From NCBI GenBank assembly GCA_022575985.1, contig JAKSXM010000007.1, positions 15,192,501 through 15,256,500 of the forward strand: DNA of 64,000 bases, written 5' to 3'. Each line of letters opens with the position of its first letter. The stretch's first letter is position 1. The notes beneath the pieces were generated by a model. The model saw nothing but the letters and a program-made list of their open reading frames with translations. It was not told the DNA's origin and ran no database searches. Both the position numbers and the translations under genes were made by a program. Source of the stretch: Anagrus nilaparvatae (Eukaryota > Arthropoda > Insecta > Hymenoptera > Mymaridae). Below are positions 19,263 to 32,234 of the stretch, one piece after another.

Positions 19263-20432
19263 AGAGATATATATATATATTGTATTCTTGTATTAAACAG
19301 TGAAAATAGATAATATGACTAGGAAAAAAATATAAATACATGAAATATATACAAAATAAGATACTTACAATACTACTCGGTTATATGGACATAATATAGA
19401 TTTATAAAAGTTATATTCCAAACTTTTCTTTTTAGTTTTTTTTTTCTTTTTCTTTATTTTTTTTTACTTCTCATATTTGTTGATATTTTTATTTTTTACA
19501 TCGTATTGTTCTGGCAGTTGTTTCAATAAAATTGCTTGAATTTTTGATTAGTTATTGGGTGAAATTAGATTTCTTAGACCCTTCATTTACCAAAAAAATG
19601 AGATTTTCAATTTTTCTGTATTGAAAATATCATTTTGTCGATTTTTAAGATCATAGTTTCAATGGTTACGAATTGGCAGGACTGTTTTTTGATTTTTTAG
19701 TATTTTTAAATTTCTAACTTATTATTATTCTGTGCTCTAAATGAGGCTAAAATATATTTTCTAAGAAAAGAGGATATGTAAAACTTTTTACTGAAATCAA
19801 ATATCTCATTAATACTTCAAGGAAAAATTGAAAATTCAAAGAGAAAAATAGCTTTTTAAATGTAAATTTCTAGTTATACGAACTTATTTCAGATGTAAGG
19901 TACTCAGGTAACTTTTTGAGAACTGTTTCTTGTTTGATATCTCTTGTCTTAAATTTGGTACTTAATATTTTTACAAATACAATATAACGCTAGTCTACTT
20001 GAATTACTACCTTGACTATCATTTCTGATTAATGTGTACCCAGGAATTTGAACCAAAACATCTGTGAACGCGTTGAGTAGCTAAGTTTCAGTTACATTAA
20101 TGACATGATATTTATATATTCCTGCTGTAAATGTAAAGAAAACTTTGGTCTGTTCATTTGTTTGTTTAATGAGAAATTATAATCTCTTTCTGGTAATTAT
20201 TATTATGGACGAAAATTTTTCCTAGTAATCGACATACTTCATGCATATAAGCTACGAAGATGCATGCTCCATAGAAGCTAAAATATTAAAAGAAGAAATA
20301 TATGTCTGACTTGATTTTTGATAAGCTTAAATTTTAATTACACAAAAAGAAAACATAATAACATAAGCTTACTTGCATGTTCAGCTTTAATTTCAATTAA
20401 CTTCTAGTAATATTTTATTTTAGTTAACTATT
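19263..20432. other. AT-rich intergenic DNA
   Basis: No gene or clear repeat recognised. Confidence 0.5.
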
Positions 20433-21877
20433 CTCTCTAAACACTATTCTGTAAATATATGTCCAAAATTACAGAATAACAGTGTATAGACTGTAATAAT
20501 TATTTTATACAGTCTATGCTATGTAAAAATTTATAGTTTACATTACATAATTGGTAAGTTTATAAATTACAGAATAAGAAATAAATATCTTAAACTGTAA
20601 TTTATAAATTTACAAATTATAGAATGTAAAAAGTAAAAATACAAGCCGTAAAATGTAAACTTCTGAATTACAGAATTGGTGATAAAATTTTCTAATCTGC
20701 AAATTTAAAAATCACAGAAAGCAGCAGCTGATGCTGCTTTTCCGATGTAGCTGCTTCTTCGCGATTAGCAACTGCAGACACTGCTTTTCGCGACAATCTG
20801 TATTTATTTATTCTATTTATTTATTCTTCAATTTTTAGGTTATAAACATTTATTTTAAATATAATAACATAAAAATAAAGATTTTTTGTTATTAATTGAA
20901 TTATTTAAATATGAAAATAAATATATATCTATAAGCATTTAAATTTTTAATATTCATCCTAAATATTAATGATAAAATACTTCATTAAAATAAATAATTT
21001 AGATAGAGGCACTACGGCAGACGTCGCAAATAGCAACCGCTGCGGTTGCTAATCTCGACATTTCAGCAGTCTCGGCAAAAGCTGTAGCTACTGCGGCCGA
21101 AATAGCAGCTATCACTATGTTCGCTCCGTGTACGAACAACAAATACTCCAGTCAAATCACGGGGGGGGGGGGGGTGGTATTGTTTGTGGCCGCCACCAGA
21201 TTTGGTCTACTATAGGTTTTTTGGGTCGCTGAACACGAAAAAAGGGGCTTTCATATGCAAAATTGGGACTTGAACCTTATATCAGCCAAAAATACCCCTG
21301 AAAGGGGTGTTTTTCAACTTTTGCTCTAGCCCTCCAAGCTAACCTCCGACCAAATCTTATTTGGGATATTTTTGACTGATATAAGGGTCAAGTCCCAATT
21401 TCGCATATGAAAGCCCCTTTTTAAAAAATCTTTATTTTTATGTTATTATATTTAAAATAAATTTTTATAACCTAAAAATTGAAGAATAAATAAATAGAAT
21501 AAATAAATACAGATTGTCGCGAAAAGCAATGTCTGCAGTTGCTAATCGCGAAGAAGCAGCTACATCGGAAAAGCAGCATCAGCTGCTGCTTTCTGTGATT
21601 TTTAAATTTGCAGATTAGAAAATTTTATCACCAATTCTGTAATTCAGAAGTTTACATTTTACGGCTTGTATTTTTACTTTTTACATTCTATAATTTGTAA
21701 ATTTATAAATTACAGTTTAAGATATTTATTTCTTATTCTGTAATTTATAAACTTACCAATTATGTAATGTAAACTATAAATTTTTACATAGCATAGACTG
21801 TATAAAATAATTATTACAGTCTATACACTGTTATTCTGTAATTTTGGACATATATTTACAGAATAGTGTTTAGAGAG
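20433..21877. mobile_element. 1.4-kb element with about 465-bp inverted repeats
   Basis: The left arm (20433 to about 20900) and right arm (about 21412 to 21877) are near-identical inverted copies with tips CTCTCTAAACACTATTCTG. The arms carry GCAGCAGCTGATGCTGCTTT and TTCGCGATTAGCAACTGCAG. The interior (20900-21410) has further alanine-codon-like GC text, a G homopolymer near 21162 and a nested inverted pair around CATATGAAAGCCCCTTT. No transposase frame was found and no clear target duplication. Confidence 0.8.
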
Positions 21878-23051
21878 TTACTGATTTTATGAAAACATGT
21901 TTCCTAGAATTTGTACTTATAACGTAATATAATAGACTTCTATTTTTATATGGGTATACTCTGCTCTACACCAAAAGTTTTCTAGAAAGTTTCATTACAT
22001 TATTACTACTAATATCACTGCTGTTTATAATCTTAGGTAAATTTTCATATTTGCAATATGTATTTTATATATAAGCAGCTTAAAAACTAAAGATTTAATA
22101 TTTTAGAAAGTTTAAACAGCTTAAGTAACAAAAAAATTTTTTAATCATATTCTATTTAAAATTTTTGAAATTTGTAGAATTAAATTCCGTATTATTTTTA
22201 TTATATAGATGTAAGATTTTTTAGATAGAAAAATTTGCAAAATTATTTTTAACTCTGAGGACTTGTGCATCGGTGTGGTTATTCCTGAACTTCTCAAAAC
22301 ATACATACTAGGAGTGTGCGGTTACCCGAAAGTCGGGTCGTGGTCTTTTTGTTATTTTTTGTCAGATTTCATGTAAAACCCAAAATTTCAATTAATAAAT
22401 TTCAAGCAATTTACAGAATTATCAATTTTTGAAATATGCTTATGATTTTAATTACACGCATAAATAGTTGATTTCATGTGGAAGCCTATGACAAAATTTT
22501 TGTTCGCTGAGGTTTTCAAAAGTTAATTATCTATTATCAGTGAAATTGCTTGTTTAATGTAAACATTTATCTTTGATATTTCTTAATAAAGCTAAGAGAA
22601 AATTATAATGTGATATAGTCAAGTCATATTGTCGACAGTTTATTAGCCAATCAAGGTGCTTGTTTGAAAATTTGAATTTTTCTATTTTCTTTATAGGTTT
22701 AACCTATATTTGTTGTAAACATCTATTTTTGATTTTTCATTAATTAGTCTCAGAGGAATTTATAATGAAAGCGATGTACTAGATTTATAGTCTAGAAGAT
22801 GTATAAGCAGTTGTTTTCCATATGCAAATCCGTGGTGACTTTATTTATTTTACGCATAAAAATATTTTTAATTTTGTAAATTTTGTGTTGAGGGACTTAG
22901 GTTTGGACCACGGTTCGGAATAAAGTAGCGAGTACGGATTTTTTTGTTGAATCGTGTTTTTTATGCAAGTTTTTTTGTGAAAAATATGGTGGTTATCCAA
23001 CCACGAACCACCATATGTTTTTAAAACATACTTTGTCCAAATAACCAAAAT
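21878..23051. other. AT-rich intergenic DNA with a small hairpin
   Basis: Near 22309 lies TAGGAGTGTGCGGTTACCCG, a string that returns at 61689. At 22981-23022 a hairpin pairs ATATGGTGGTT with AACCACCATAT. No gene recognised. Confidence 0.5.
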
Positions 23052-23380
23052 GATGACCTTAGATTTAAGCACAAAATTTTTTAAACACAACGAAATTGAA
23101 CACTAAAATTATAATACTAAGTATAATATTAAGTGTACAGTATTTTCAAAACGTGAAATTTAACTCATAAATTCACCAAAATAATTTTCAGACAAAAAAT
23201 TTATTGTTGAAATATCTTTTGTCTGAATTTATATATTTAATTTCATGACAATACTAGGTACAATTTTTTGTGCTTAATTTTTTGGGTTCAGTGAAACGTG
23301 TGTTTAAAAAAATGTTTTCTAGTTTTTGGTGTTTAACTGCGTTGTGTTCAAACAAAATTGTGCTTAAAACTAAGGTTATC
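23052..23380. mobile_element. hAT-type MITE with 8-bp target duplication
   Basis: 329 bp with inverted ends (GATGACCTTAGATTTAAGCA and its near-complement at 23361-23380) continuing through AACACAACG. It is flanked by a perfect 8-bp direct repeat ACCAAAAT at 23044-23051 and 23381-23388, the duplication length typical of hAT elements. Non-coding. Confidence 0.85.
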
Positions 23381-24522
23381 ACCAAAATAACAGCTTTACA
23401 AATTTTGAAATGAAGCGTAATGTTTAATTTTTTATTGACTTGATAAAAATATTTTAAATGATTAAAATTGAAAAAAATAAATTTGAATTTTCATTTTAAC
23501 TAAAACATATCTTAATTGGTCGTATCTTCTAAAATGTCACGTAGATGAATAGAATGGTGATAATCTAAGTATAATTAATTTATCTATTATCCATGAACTT
23601 ATGAAAATTTAGTTAATGCTTGATTGTTCCTAGGTGTATAGTTTGCATATAAATTCAATACATATAACAGTGACGATCTAATAATAAAGCCTATTTCTAC
23701 CATATTATAAGCTTTAATCTTGTCCAAGATATTATTTAATAAATATAATGATAAATTATAACTTTCATAAATGATCATAAAACCTTTCATATTATGGGTT
23801 GATCAATACAGTAATAAAATTTTTTAATTATTTTTCTGTACGTGTCGTATTTACTTTTATTTATTAATTGAATACTTACTGCATTACAGAGTACTTGTTT
23901 TTATTTAACATTATACTGTTAATTTTAAAATTTTATTATTTATTGATTTTTTATAAAAGGCCTGATAAAAGGCGAACTGTTCTGAAATTAAAATGGACTA
24001 CATGAAACATGAATTTTACTTATCTTGATATTAAAAACAAAAATTTACTATAAAATTATTTAAATTTAATATCAAAATACTCTGATTTATATCAATCAAA
24101 AGAAAATACTAAGGGATCAATAAATTTTGCGTTGAGCTATTGAAAACAACTATTGAAAGAGAAACTAATATGTTTACTATGAGTGTTTATCGAGCTGACC
24201 CAGTTGGAATATTGTGTGTATTCTCTTTTATCTGAATTTATTAAAATTTTTGTTTAATCTTAAATGTTGGTTTTCCATTTCATCAATTTTAGTTACATTA
24301 TTGCAAGACTAAATTATTACACTGAAAAAAAATCCGGCAGCCACAACCAAAATTCCGTTTAGGGCAAAATTTTTTATCACCGTCAAAAAATTTTTTTTTT
24401 ATAATAGAAAGATCTAAATATTTTGCCACGTTGTTTCAAATTCTTAATAAATTAAATCAACATTATAAAAAATTGATCAAAAATTGACTAAAAAATTTTT
24501 TTTTTCTGATTGTTTTTTGCAG
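23381..24522. other. AT-rich DNA upstream of NTAN1, probably its 5' intron or promoter region
   Basis: No exon could be picked with confidence. It ends in a polypyrimidine tract and TTTTTTGCAG, directly before the NTAN1 ATG, so an untranslated first exon probably lies upstream. Near 24325, CACTGAAAAAAAATCCGGCA resembles the end of the MITE at 59161-59419. Confidence 0.5.
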
Positions 24523-24523
24523 A

Positions 24524-27500
24524 ATGGTTTTGGTATTAAATGGTGTATTACAAGAGGAGGCTCCTCCTGACAGCCGTTGTTTATATGCAGCTCATCCAAT
24601 ATATCGAGAAACAGCTTCTCAATTGCATATGATGCCTACAAAATTAGTTGGTCCAGTGGGGCTTCTTTATGTTCAACAACGTGAAATGGCTGCAACTTTA
24701 CCTCATGATAGTACGTTTATAATTTATTTTGCTTTTTCTCAAACGATTTATTGTAGAAAATAAACAAAATAGTTTGGCAAAGTTAATTAATTTGAACATT
24801 AGGATTTTCAAACAAATTATTTTTCAAACAATGCAAAATATCTAAAAATAATGTTTTTTGATTTTCAGAAAATGTAAATATAATAGGATCCGATGATATG
24901 ACAACGTGCATTATTGTAATAATAAGGCATTCTGGTGAGTTTTAAAGCATTTTATAATTTCATTTTCCCTTGTTAAGGATGATAATAATGCAAATTTAGT
25001 GATGTTATTTAAACTTTAAATAATACAAGACTCGATTAAACATAAACTTACATTAATAAATTAAATTATCAAGAATGTATCAATGGTTTTTTATGCTAAG
25101 AATTACATTAATTAATCATGTTTTGCGAAATTCCGAATTAAATATCTGAGAAATTGGGAGTAGTGAAAATCGAAAATATTTTGTTTTACTTACTTTAATT
25201 AAAATAAAGCTGTGTTGTAACTATAAACTTCTGATGCAATTTAAAAAAAAAGTATTTATAGAATATTATAGAGGAATTATTTATTAAAATAGGAGGATCA
25301 AAAGATATTATTAAAAATAATCAAAGAAAATTATTAAAAATACTTAAAATTGAAAAGAATAGTGGAAAACCATGTAACACCCATATAACACCTGGCTAAT
25401 TCCACTTTGCATTTCAGCTAAAAAAAAAGTGCAGGTTTGATTTCCTTCTACTTAGGCTTAAATTTCTTATTTTGTATTATTGGTTAACTTTCACTATTAA
25501 CAAAAAGTTTGAAATTTGCATACTTCAGTATTATTTGAACCTTAGTTAATAAATAACTATTTCATATTGATTTTAAGCTAATTTATTCAACACTTCAAAA
25601 CTTGACACAAATTTATAAAGTAAATTAAAATATGTAAAATAAAAATATAATAAATTTATTTCATATAATGCAAGTTTTCATAAATAAATGCTATACTTGA
25701 GCTTAAACAAGCGAAAACTTATTGCTTAGTAAACTAGAAAATTTATTAATAAAATTGATCCTCATAACTTCTTGAGATGTTTTAGAGTAAACAATAAACA
25801 TGCATCGATTCAGCTTTTAATCTGCTTGAATGAAGTAACTTAAAGTATAAGTAAATTTTATTTTAAAAGTAAAGTTTTATACATACAATAAAATGTGCAA
25901 AACGAATATTAAGTAAATATTTTTTATAACACATCCCTGTGACTATATATATATTTTTTTAATTATTTATATAAAATTTACTCTCATGTTTTGGTTTCTT
26001 GTGCCTTTTCATTAATGACATAAACATTTTAATTAAAATGGCATCAATGTAGTTATATCTGTATTGGTATGAGTAAAACAATATTAATTAAGTATTCACA
26101 ATATTGTTTATATGATTCTTTTTAAATATATTTAAACATTTATATGATTCATAAAAGGATACCCTGTAAATATACCATTTGGAAATGAAACCTAATAAAA
26201 AGCTGAGTTAATTATCTCATTAAAATAAATATTTGAAGGAAGAAATTTAAGATTTAAAAATTAATTAATTTAATTCAGACTCAAAGGTAAAGAACCTAAA
26301 TTTAAATAACAAAATTTCAAATCTGAACAGAGTTAGGTAGCATATAGAGTAAAGTAGAGAAAAGTCAATCATATTACGACCAAAAATTACAAAAATATTT
26401 TAATTGTTCTTAAATTTTAAAAATTACATTAGAGTTTATAGATTTTTTTACACTATATTCTATAAAATATAAAAATTTGTAAATATTTATTTTAAAGGCT
26501 CTGGAGCAGTTGCTTTAGCTCATATGGACGGTTCTGGCATGCCAGATGCAGTAACACATATGTTACAAAGAGTTTCTGAACTTTCAATTGGTTTTCCGGA
26601 AGGTCGTTTTGAACTTCAACTTATTGGTGGTTATTCTGATCCAAAAAATTATAGCGAAGAACTTTTTTTCAATATACTTTGTAAGTATTTTTTATAAAAC
26701 TCATTTTATTTATATTTCCATAAAAAAAATCATTATTTTGCTTTACAAACTATCGATTTACATTTGTAATTTAAAAATATTTTTTTTTATTATTATACTT
26801 TAAATAATATTTTTTATGCAAACAAATTAACTTTTTTAATTAAATACTGGACTGAATATTTATACGTAAGTATTTCAAAGTATTAAAAGGAATTACAAAT
26901 ATCTGTTTCTTAAATGAAGACTATAAAAATAATCTAACTTTTGTAATAAAAAAAAAATAGAAGTTTTTAAATAGAAATAATTATAGTTATATTTAAATAT
27001 AGAAAGATAAATAATCTAAACTAGTATCACGCAAAAACAATTTCTGCTTTTGTCTGAGTGAAGGGTGTCGGACAAACTAACATATATACCGAATATCAGA
27101 CCTTCGAAACATAATACTTAATAATAAATTTCAAAAAGTTATTGTGAATTTTTTATCATATAAATTATTACATTATAAATTATTTAATAATTTATCCCCA
27201 GAATAAGCAATATTGTCCCTAATTCCGATAGATATTCTTAGTCCTTAAACCCAGATTCTTCTAATTACCTATAAAAAATTAAGTTCCTAAATCCAGATTA
27301 TTCTAAGTCCCATTTGACTTAACCCCCTCCCCCCTTCATAAATCGAATACATTTGACCCTCTCCCTTAAATCGGACATACTTGACCTCCCCCCTTGATTT
27401 TCTGATTCCCAGGATACCACTCCCTATAAATATGTTCCATTTTAATATTTGGTTATAGTTACAAGATGTATAGCAATAGTAACCAGACATTCCCATATAA

Positions 27501-28381
27501 ATATTTTCAATCTTTTAAAATTAAATTTGTTTTTTTTTTTAATTTCCAGCTGCATTTCACAAACAGCTTATAGAAATAGATTTAACATTATGTTGCGTAG
27601 GAGAATTAAATACAACCCTTAGAGCTGGAGTAAATTGGCCATTAATTTATGGTATTGGTGCTAATATAAAAACAGGTGAAATATTTCCAGCAACATTTCC
27701 AGATAAAGGACCAGACCAACAACTTAGATCAGCTAGACATTTAACTAGTCATGGTCATCAGGTAAAGTTCTACTTTTTTTTTATTGTTTTCTCTTAACAT
27801 CACGTAATGTTTGTTTTATCAAGTTTTTATTCTTATATTTTATTCAATTTCTTTATTTATTTTTTTTTTATACAATCGTGACATGAATTTTTATGTTCAA
27901 TTTTATATTAAAAGTAATCCTCGTTATTATTTTTATGATTTTTTTTTATAATATTATGAAAATGTATAATTAATATTTATATTAAAAATAAACAATGAAA
28001 AAAAATTAAAATAAATTAAAAATTTATTGCAGGTTATGGATGTTTACGATAGTACACTTGGTTTATTAAGAATTGGACCATTTAATTATGATCCATTGAA
28101 AGGTGTTGATTTATGGTTATCACAAACAGATTCATTTATATTACAACATTTATCAACATCGCCAGATGTTGAACCACCTCATTTTGTATCTCAAGTAAAT
28201 AAAAAATTTTTATCTGTATTTTTTCTAAATCATTAAATTTTTAATTTTTTTTTAGATGAGAGCAACATTAAAATACATACAAGATAATCCATTTCCATCA
28301 GTTACAGTTTTTCCAGATAATAGACCACATTATTATCGTAGAGATGAAACAACTGGTTTATGGCAACCAATAAGATATTAA
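24524..28381 (+). CDS. NTAN1: Protein N-terminal asparagine amidohydrolase (NTAN1), six coding exons
   Basis: Deamidates N-terminal Asn to Asp, a tertiary destabilising step in the Arg/N-degron pathway; cytosolic or nuclear in known family members. Coding exons are 24524-24710, 24869-24934, 26498-26680, 27550-27761, 28033-28194 and 28256-28381. All introns are GT-AG and the phases add up, giving 936 nt and 311 aa, against about 310 aa for mammalian NTAN1. Landmarks: VGPVGLLYVQQRE (residues 42-54), GSDDMTTC with the expected catalytic Cys at 76, IIRHSGSGAVALAHMDG, LIGGYSD, WPLIYGIGANIKTGEI, RIGPFNYDP, LSTSPDVEPPHFV. The ATG lies one base after an acceptor, so a non-coding 5' exon is likely. 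Codons are strongly A/T-ending. It appears intact. The family call is very secure; the symbol is the mammalian one (the fly homologue is called Obek). Confidence 0.95.
24935..26497 (+). other. NTAN1 intron 2 (1.56 kb)
   Basis: Donor G|GTGAGT at 24934/24935, acceptor TTTTAAAG|GC at 26497/26498. AT-rich with no inserted element recognised. Confidence 0.8.
26681..27549 (+). other. NTAN1 intron 3 (0.87 kb) carrying a minisatellite-type repeat
   Basis: Donor T|GTAAGT at 26680/26681, acceptor TTTCCAG at 27549. The repeat at 27190-27450 sits inside it. Confidence 0.8.
27190..27450 (+). repeat. C-rich minisatellite-type repeat in NTAN1 intron
   Basis: Degenerate units with TTCTTAGTCCTTAAACCCAG and TTCTAAGTCC, then CCCCCTCCCCCCTT and TTGACCTCCCCCC, ending in CCCTATAAATATGTTCCAT. 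Same family as 9016-9310, 44885-45215 and 49570-49830. Confidence 0.65.
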
Positions 28382-28463
28382 ATTTTTTATTTTTATGTTA
28401 CAAAATGATATTTTAAAATTATTAAAAGAAAAATACTTAAATTTTTTTATAAATATTGTACAA

Positions 28464-28473
28464 AATAAATAAA
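28464..28473 (+). terminator. NTAN1 polyadenylation signal
   Basis: Two overlapping AATAAA hexamers in AAAATAAATAAAT, 83-92 nt after the stop codon. The next 60 bp are T- and A-rich. No GT-rich element is obvious. Confidence 0.65.
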
Positions 28474-28830
28474 TTTTTAATTATATATTTATTTAATTAT
28501 AATTATTAGTTTTTATTTCTTACTTTTAATTATACGCTATGATTGAAAAATAAATGTCAAAGGTAAGCAATTTTAAAAAATAAATTAAAAATTTTCTTTT
28601 CTGTTTTACCTTATACTTACAAATATATACCAAATGTCAATAATATTTTCTTAATTAGATTTTGCAGTTATATGGCTATAAATTATTACTGTTTTTGTAA
28701 AAGTATAGTAAATTTTAATCAAAAGTTTTATTAAGAATGTATGAAGGAAAATTATTGAATAATTTGAATTATTAATTTTACTGTGTATTTTACAGTATTC
28801 GATTGGTACTGTTGATTTATTTTAAAATTA
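28474..28830. other. AT-rich downstream flank of NTAN1
   Basis: Nothing recognised. Confidence 0.5.
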
Positions 28831-29677
28831 AGGGTATACGAAACCAAAAAAAAATTTAAGTCAGTCTTTTTTTATTTTTAACAAGATTTATTAATATAAT
28901 TTTGAAAAAATTAGTTTCATGCCCTCCGAAATAAAAAAAAACACGTTAAGGAGGTATAAGTGCTGAGCAATTACAGAACAGATTAGGTTTAAATTACACA
29001 GACTTAATGTTTTTAATGTATTAATAACACTGTTAAAATTTTATAACATTTCATACCTTTTACGATGAGAAATTAATAAAAACATTTAACATGGAAATCA
29101 AATGGCGGAAGCCAAAAAAACGTACATATTTTAAGATTTATCGTAAATTACAGAAGAGAATTTCAAGAAACTCATTGGAGTAAGAAAAAAATTAATTAGG
29201 AATATTTTAAAAAAAAGTTGATGATGTTTTAAACCTTTTAAGAATATTAATTAATAAAATAAATATAGAAAATAACAATCTCGACATATATCTAGTAACC
29301 TTTGCAGTGCACATGCTTGGCGCGCATTTAAATAATATAAAAACGGAGCATTTAATATAAATAAATGTAAATATAAAGAAAACTAATTGAATATTTATTA
29401 AAATTAAATTATTTGTTCTATTATTATTTTAAAAGATAATTTTTTAATACATGAAAATTGATATTAAATTACGTATAGGGATCTTTAAAATAACTAAATT
29501 TAGTGAATTTACTACACTATCCAATTGACGAAATACTTGACTAGGCTAGTAACACTTAAACCCCGTTAAAATAGTTTAAAAAAATTTTTACATATTATTA
29601 TCCTTAGGAGAATTTCAGGAAATTCGGAAACCTAGAATTTTTTTCGATTTTAAAATTTTTTTGGTTCTGTGTACCCT
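28831..29677. mobile_element. MITE with AGGGTATACGAAACC ends
   Basis: The left tip AGGGTATACGAAACCAAAAA and the right tip, complement of AGGGTACACAGAACCAAAAA, define an 847-bp inverted-repeat element. Beyond the first 30 bases the arms are weak. No transposase was seen. Confidence 0.55.
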
Positions 29678-32234
29678 AGTTTTTTCTGTTGGAGAAATTT
29701 TAAATAAAACTTAGTTTAATCTAATGATTGTTTCTTTAAAATTCAAAATTAGGAGTTTGATCATTTTATTTTGTAAAAAATACATTTCTTCTACTAACGA
29801 AGCTAACGAAATCTTTTATGCATATGCGCTGTAGATAAAAGGAGTGAGGACTGTTCAATAAGGTAAATTAGCCCTATTCTTAAAAAGGAGTCCTACATTT
29901 CTTGTCAATTTTTAGGTCAAATTCTTGATTTTTGACAGTCATTTTTTTTATATGGCCATTTTTTTAAAATTAGATGAACATTTTATTATTTTTTCCTTTA
30001 GGTTCTGATAGAATCCCATTTTAGAATACATAAAGTTAAGTTGAAATTCTTATATGTGATAAATTTACAAAATGCAATACTATGCTGAAAAAAAAAATCC
30101 GCTTGTCGTTTACAAAATTTTTCTGTTTGTGACAAGCGGTTTTTTCTTCATTCTTAAACGATTGCAAATGACTTGAAACGTAAAGAAAATTAAAAAAAAA
30201 TTGTCTTTCACTTAACATATGCGCGCAGCAGTACCATTAATAAAAAAAAAAAATCTTAAAACAAAACAAAATGAGATGAAAAATCGTGTTGTGTACGTAA
30301 TGGGTTAATTTAAAATCACTAGATTCTGCTAAACTATCAAATGAAATGAAAAATCTAATTAAAAATTCGGATTTACCGAAAACCACACATAGAAAGTTTG
30401 ATGTTTTCAATGGTCAAGGTGCCAAAAATGCTAAAAACATCTAAAAATTTTTTAAATTTACAATGAAGGACTCATAATAATTATTTTTTTTTGATGAGGC
30501 TAAAAATTTGATTTCTTTATAACTTTAGAATTCTTGAAGTAACTTAAATTACCGATTTTAAGGTTAAAAACTTAGCTGATTTAAATTTTAAATATCTGAT
30601 TTCAGAATCGTGATCAGCGATTTTGAAAACTATAGAAGTTTATCAAGACTTTGTTTTATCAACAATATTTTTTAAGAGTTTGTATTTTTTACAATTTGTA
30701 GCTTGTCTTGGGTAAAATTTTGTTAATTACTGATGAAAAATGGCCATCAAAAATATATGAAACCTTCAAACTTTAAAATGGATCCATTTTACTCTATGCT
30801 TTGACTGTAAAGGAGCTTGTACAATTTTTAACGAATTTTTAACCTTAATGTCGTAATTTTACATTTTATTAAATAATACGATTTTATTTCTTTAAGTTTA
30901 AACTAAATCTTATACCTAAGAAAAGCACAAGCGTGATTTTCTAGTTATTATTAAAAAGCATTAAAATTAATTTTATACGCTTATTTAACTTCATTATAAC
31001 ATGCTTCATTAAAAAATGCTTTTTAAAAATTATAAATATAAATGAGGCGATAAAATATATATAAAAGAATATGAAAGAATATTTTTTAATTTTTAATTTC
31101 TTCACATAAAAGAAAATACATAAAACTTTGACGAACCTTTGACTATATTCTTTTCGCAGTTTTTTTTTTACAAAAGATTAATTATTTTTTTTTTTTAGAG
31201 TTAAATCATTTTTACAAAGAAATGTGTTATGAATATTAATTTTCATTTGCATAAAAGTATTAAAAAAATAAAAAAATAATTTAAAGTGAGCTTTGATGAA
31301 AATAGTCAAGGCCCAGAAATGTTAAATGCATCCAAAAATTTTAAGTAAAAACTTTTTTCAACAAACACTTCAGTTAATATACTTTTTAAAGTGTTCAGTT
31401 ACTGGTAGTCATCAGATTTGGTCTACTATAGGCTTTTCTTAGTAAAATGGACCGCTTAAGTGGATCATACGTATTATGGTCACTAAAAACAATTTGCAGG
31501 TTTCAATCATTTCAAAATGTCCAGCTTAAAGTAATAAACGCCCAAATATACCGCCCAAAATAAAAATTTGATTTTAAAACCGTGCTCAGTGGTGCCCAAA
31601 AACCTTAGAGATAGGATCAATCAGCTATATTTTTTAAAAATATATATATTTTTTGCAATTTTTTTGCTTATTTTTGGTGATTTAGCTCTATTTACTTACA
31701 ACCGGCTTACGGGAAATGGATGAAGCTTTTAAAATCGTTGTTAGAGACCAAAAATACGTATAATTTACTGAGATGCATCCATTTTAATTTATTTAATTGT
31801 TTGTTTATAATGGACACATTATTGTATACGAATATGGTCAAATATCTTAATTTCAAAAAAAGGCTACGATACACCCTGTGCTTACGAGAGAGCCACCTTA
31901 AATATTAAATATTTTATTTTTATCCCAATTACAAATTTTTCCTAAGGCTAAATTTTTAGAATTTCAATAATAAAAATTTTCAAAAAATGAAAAAAAAAAA
32001 ATCAATTATCTGAATGTATTACAGAGTAGAAATAAAAATATTTCTTTTAATATTGTAAAAGCTTGTAAATTTTAAAAAATAAAAGCACATATTTTTTTTT
32101 AGTCTCTAAAATTTAATCAAATTAAAAAACGAAAAAAACAAAACAAAACAAAAAAAATAATATTTATTACAACCAAATCCAGTAATGTATACTACGACTA
32201 GCAGATTAAATGAGATACTATTGAGAAAACGTAT
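29678..32234. other. AT-rich intergenic DNA with degraded dispersed repeats
   Basis: A hairpin at 30089-30147 pairs AAAATCCGCTTGTC with GACAAGCGGTTTTTT. Around 30400-30660 and 31540-31600 lie degraded units with GATCAGCGATTTTGAAAACT. At 31413 CAGATTTGGTCTACTATAGG repeats text of 21198. No gene recognised. Confidence 0.5.

Noticed and set aside
18486..19313. Several 170-236 codon open frames on both strands
   Set aside because: All arise from the 17-19 bp minisatellite, which lacks stops in most frames. The peptides are simple repeats and no start or splice context supports a gene.
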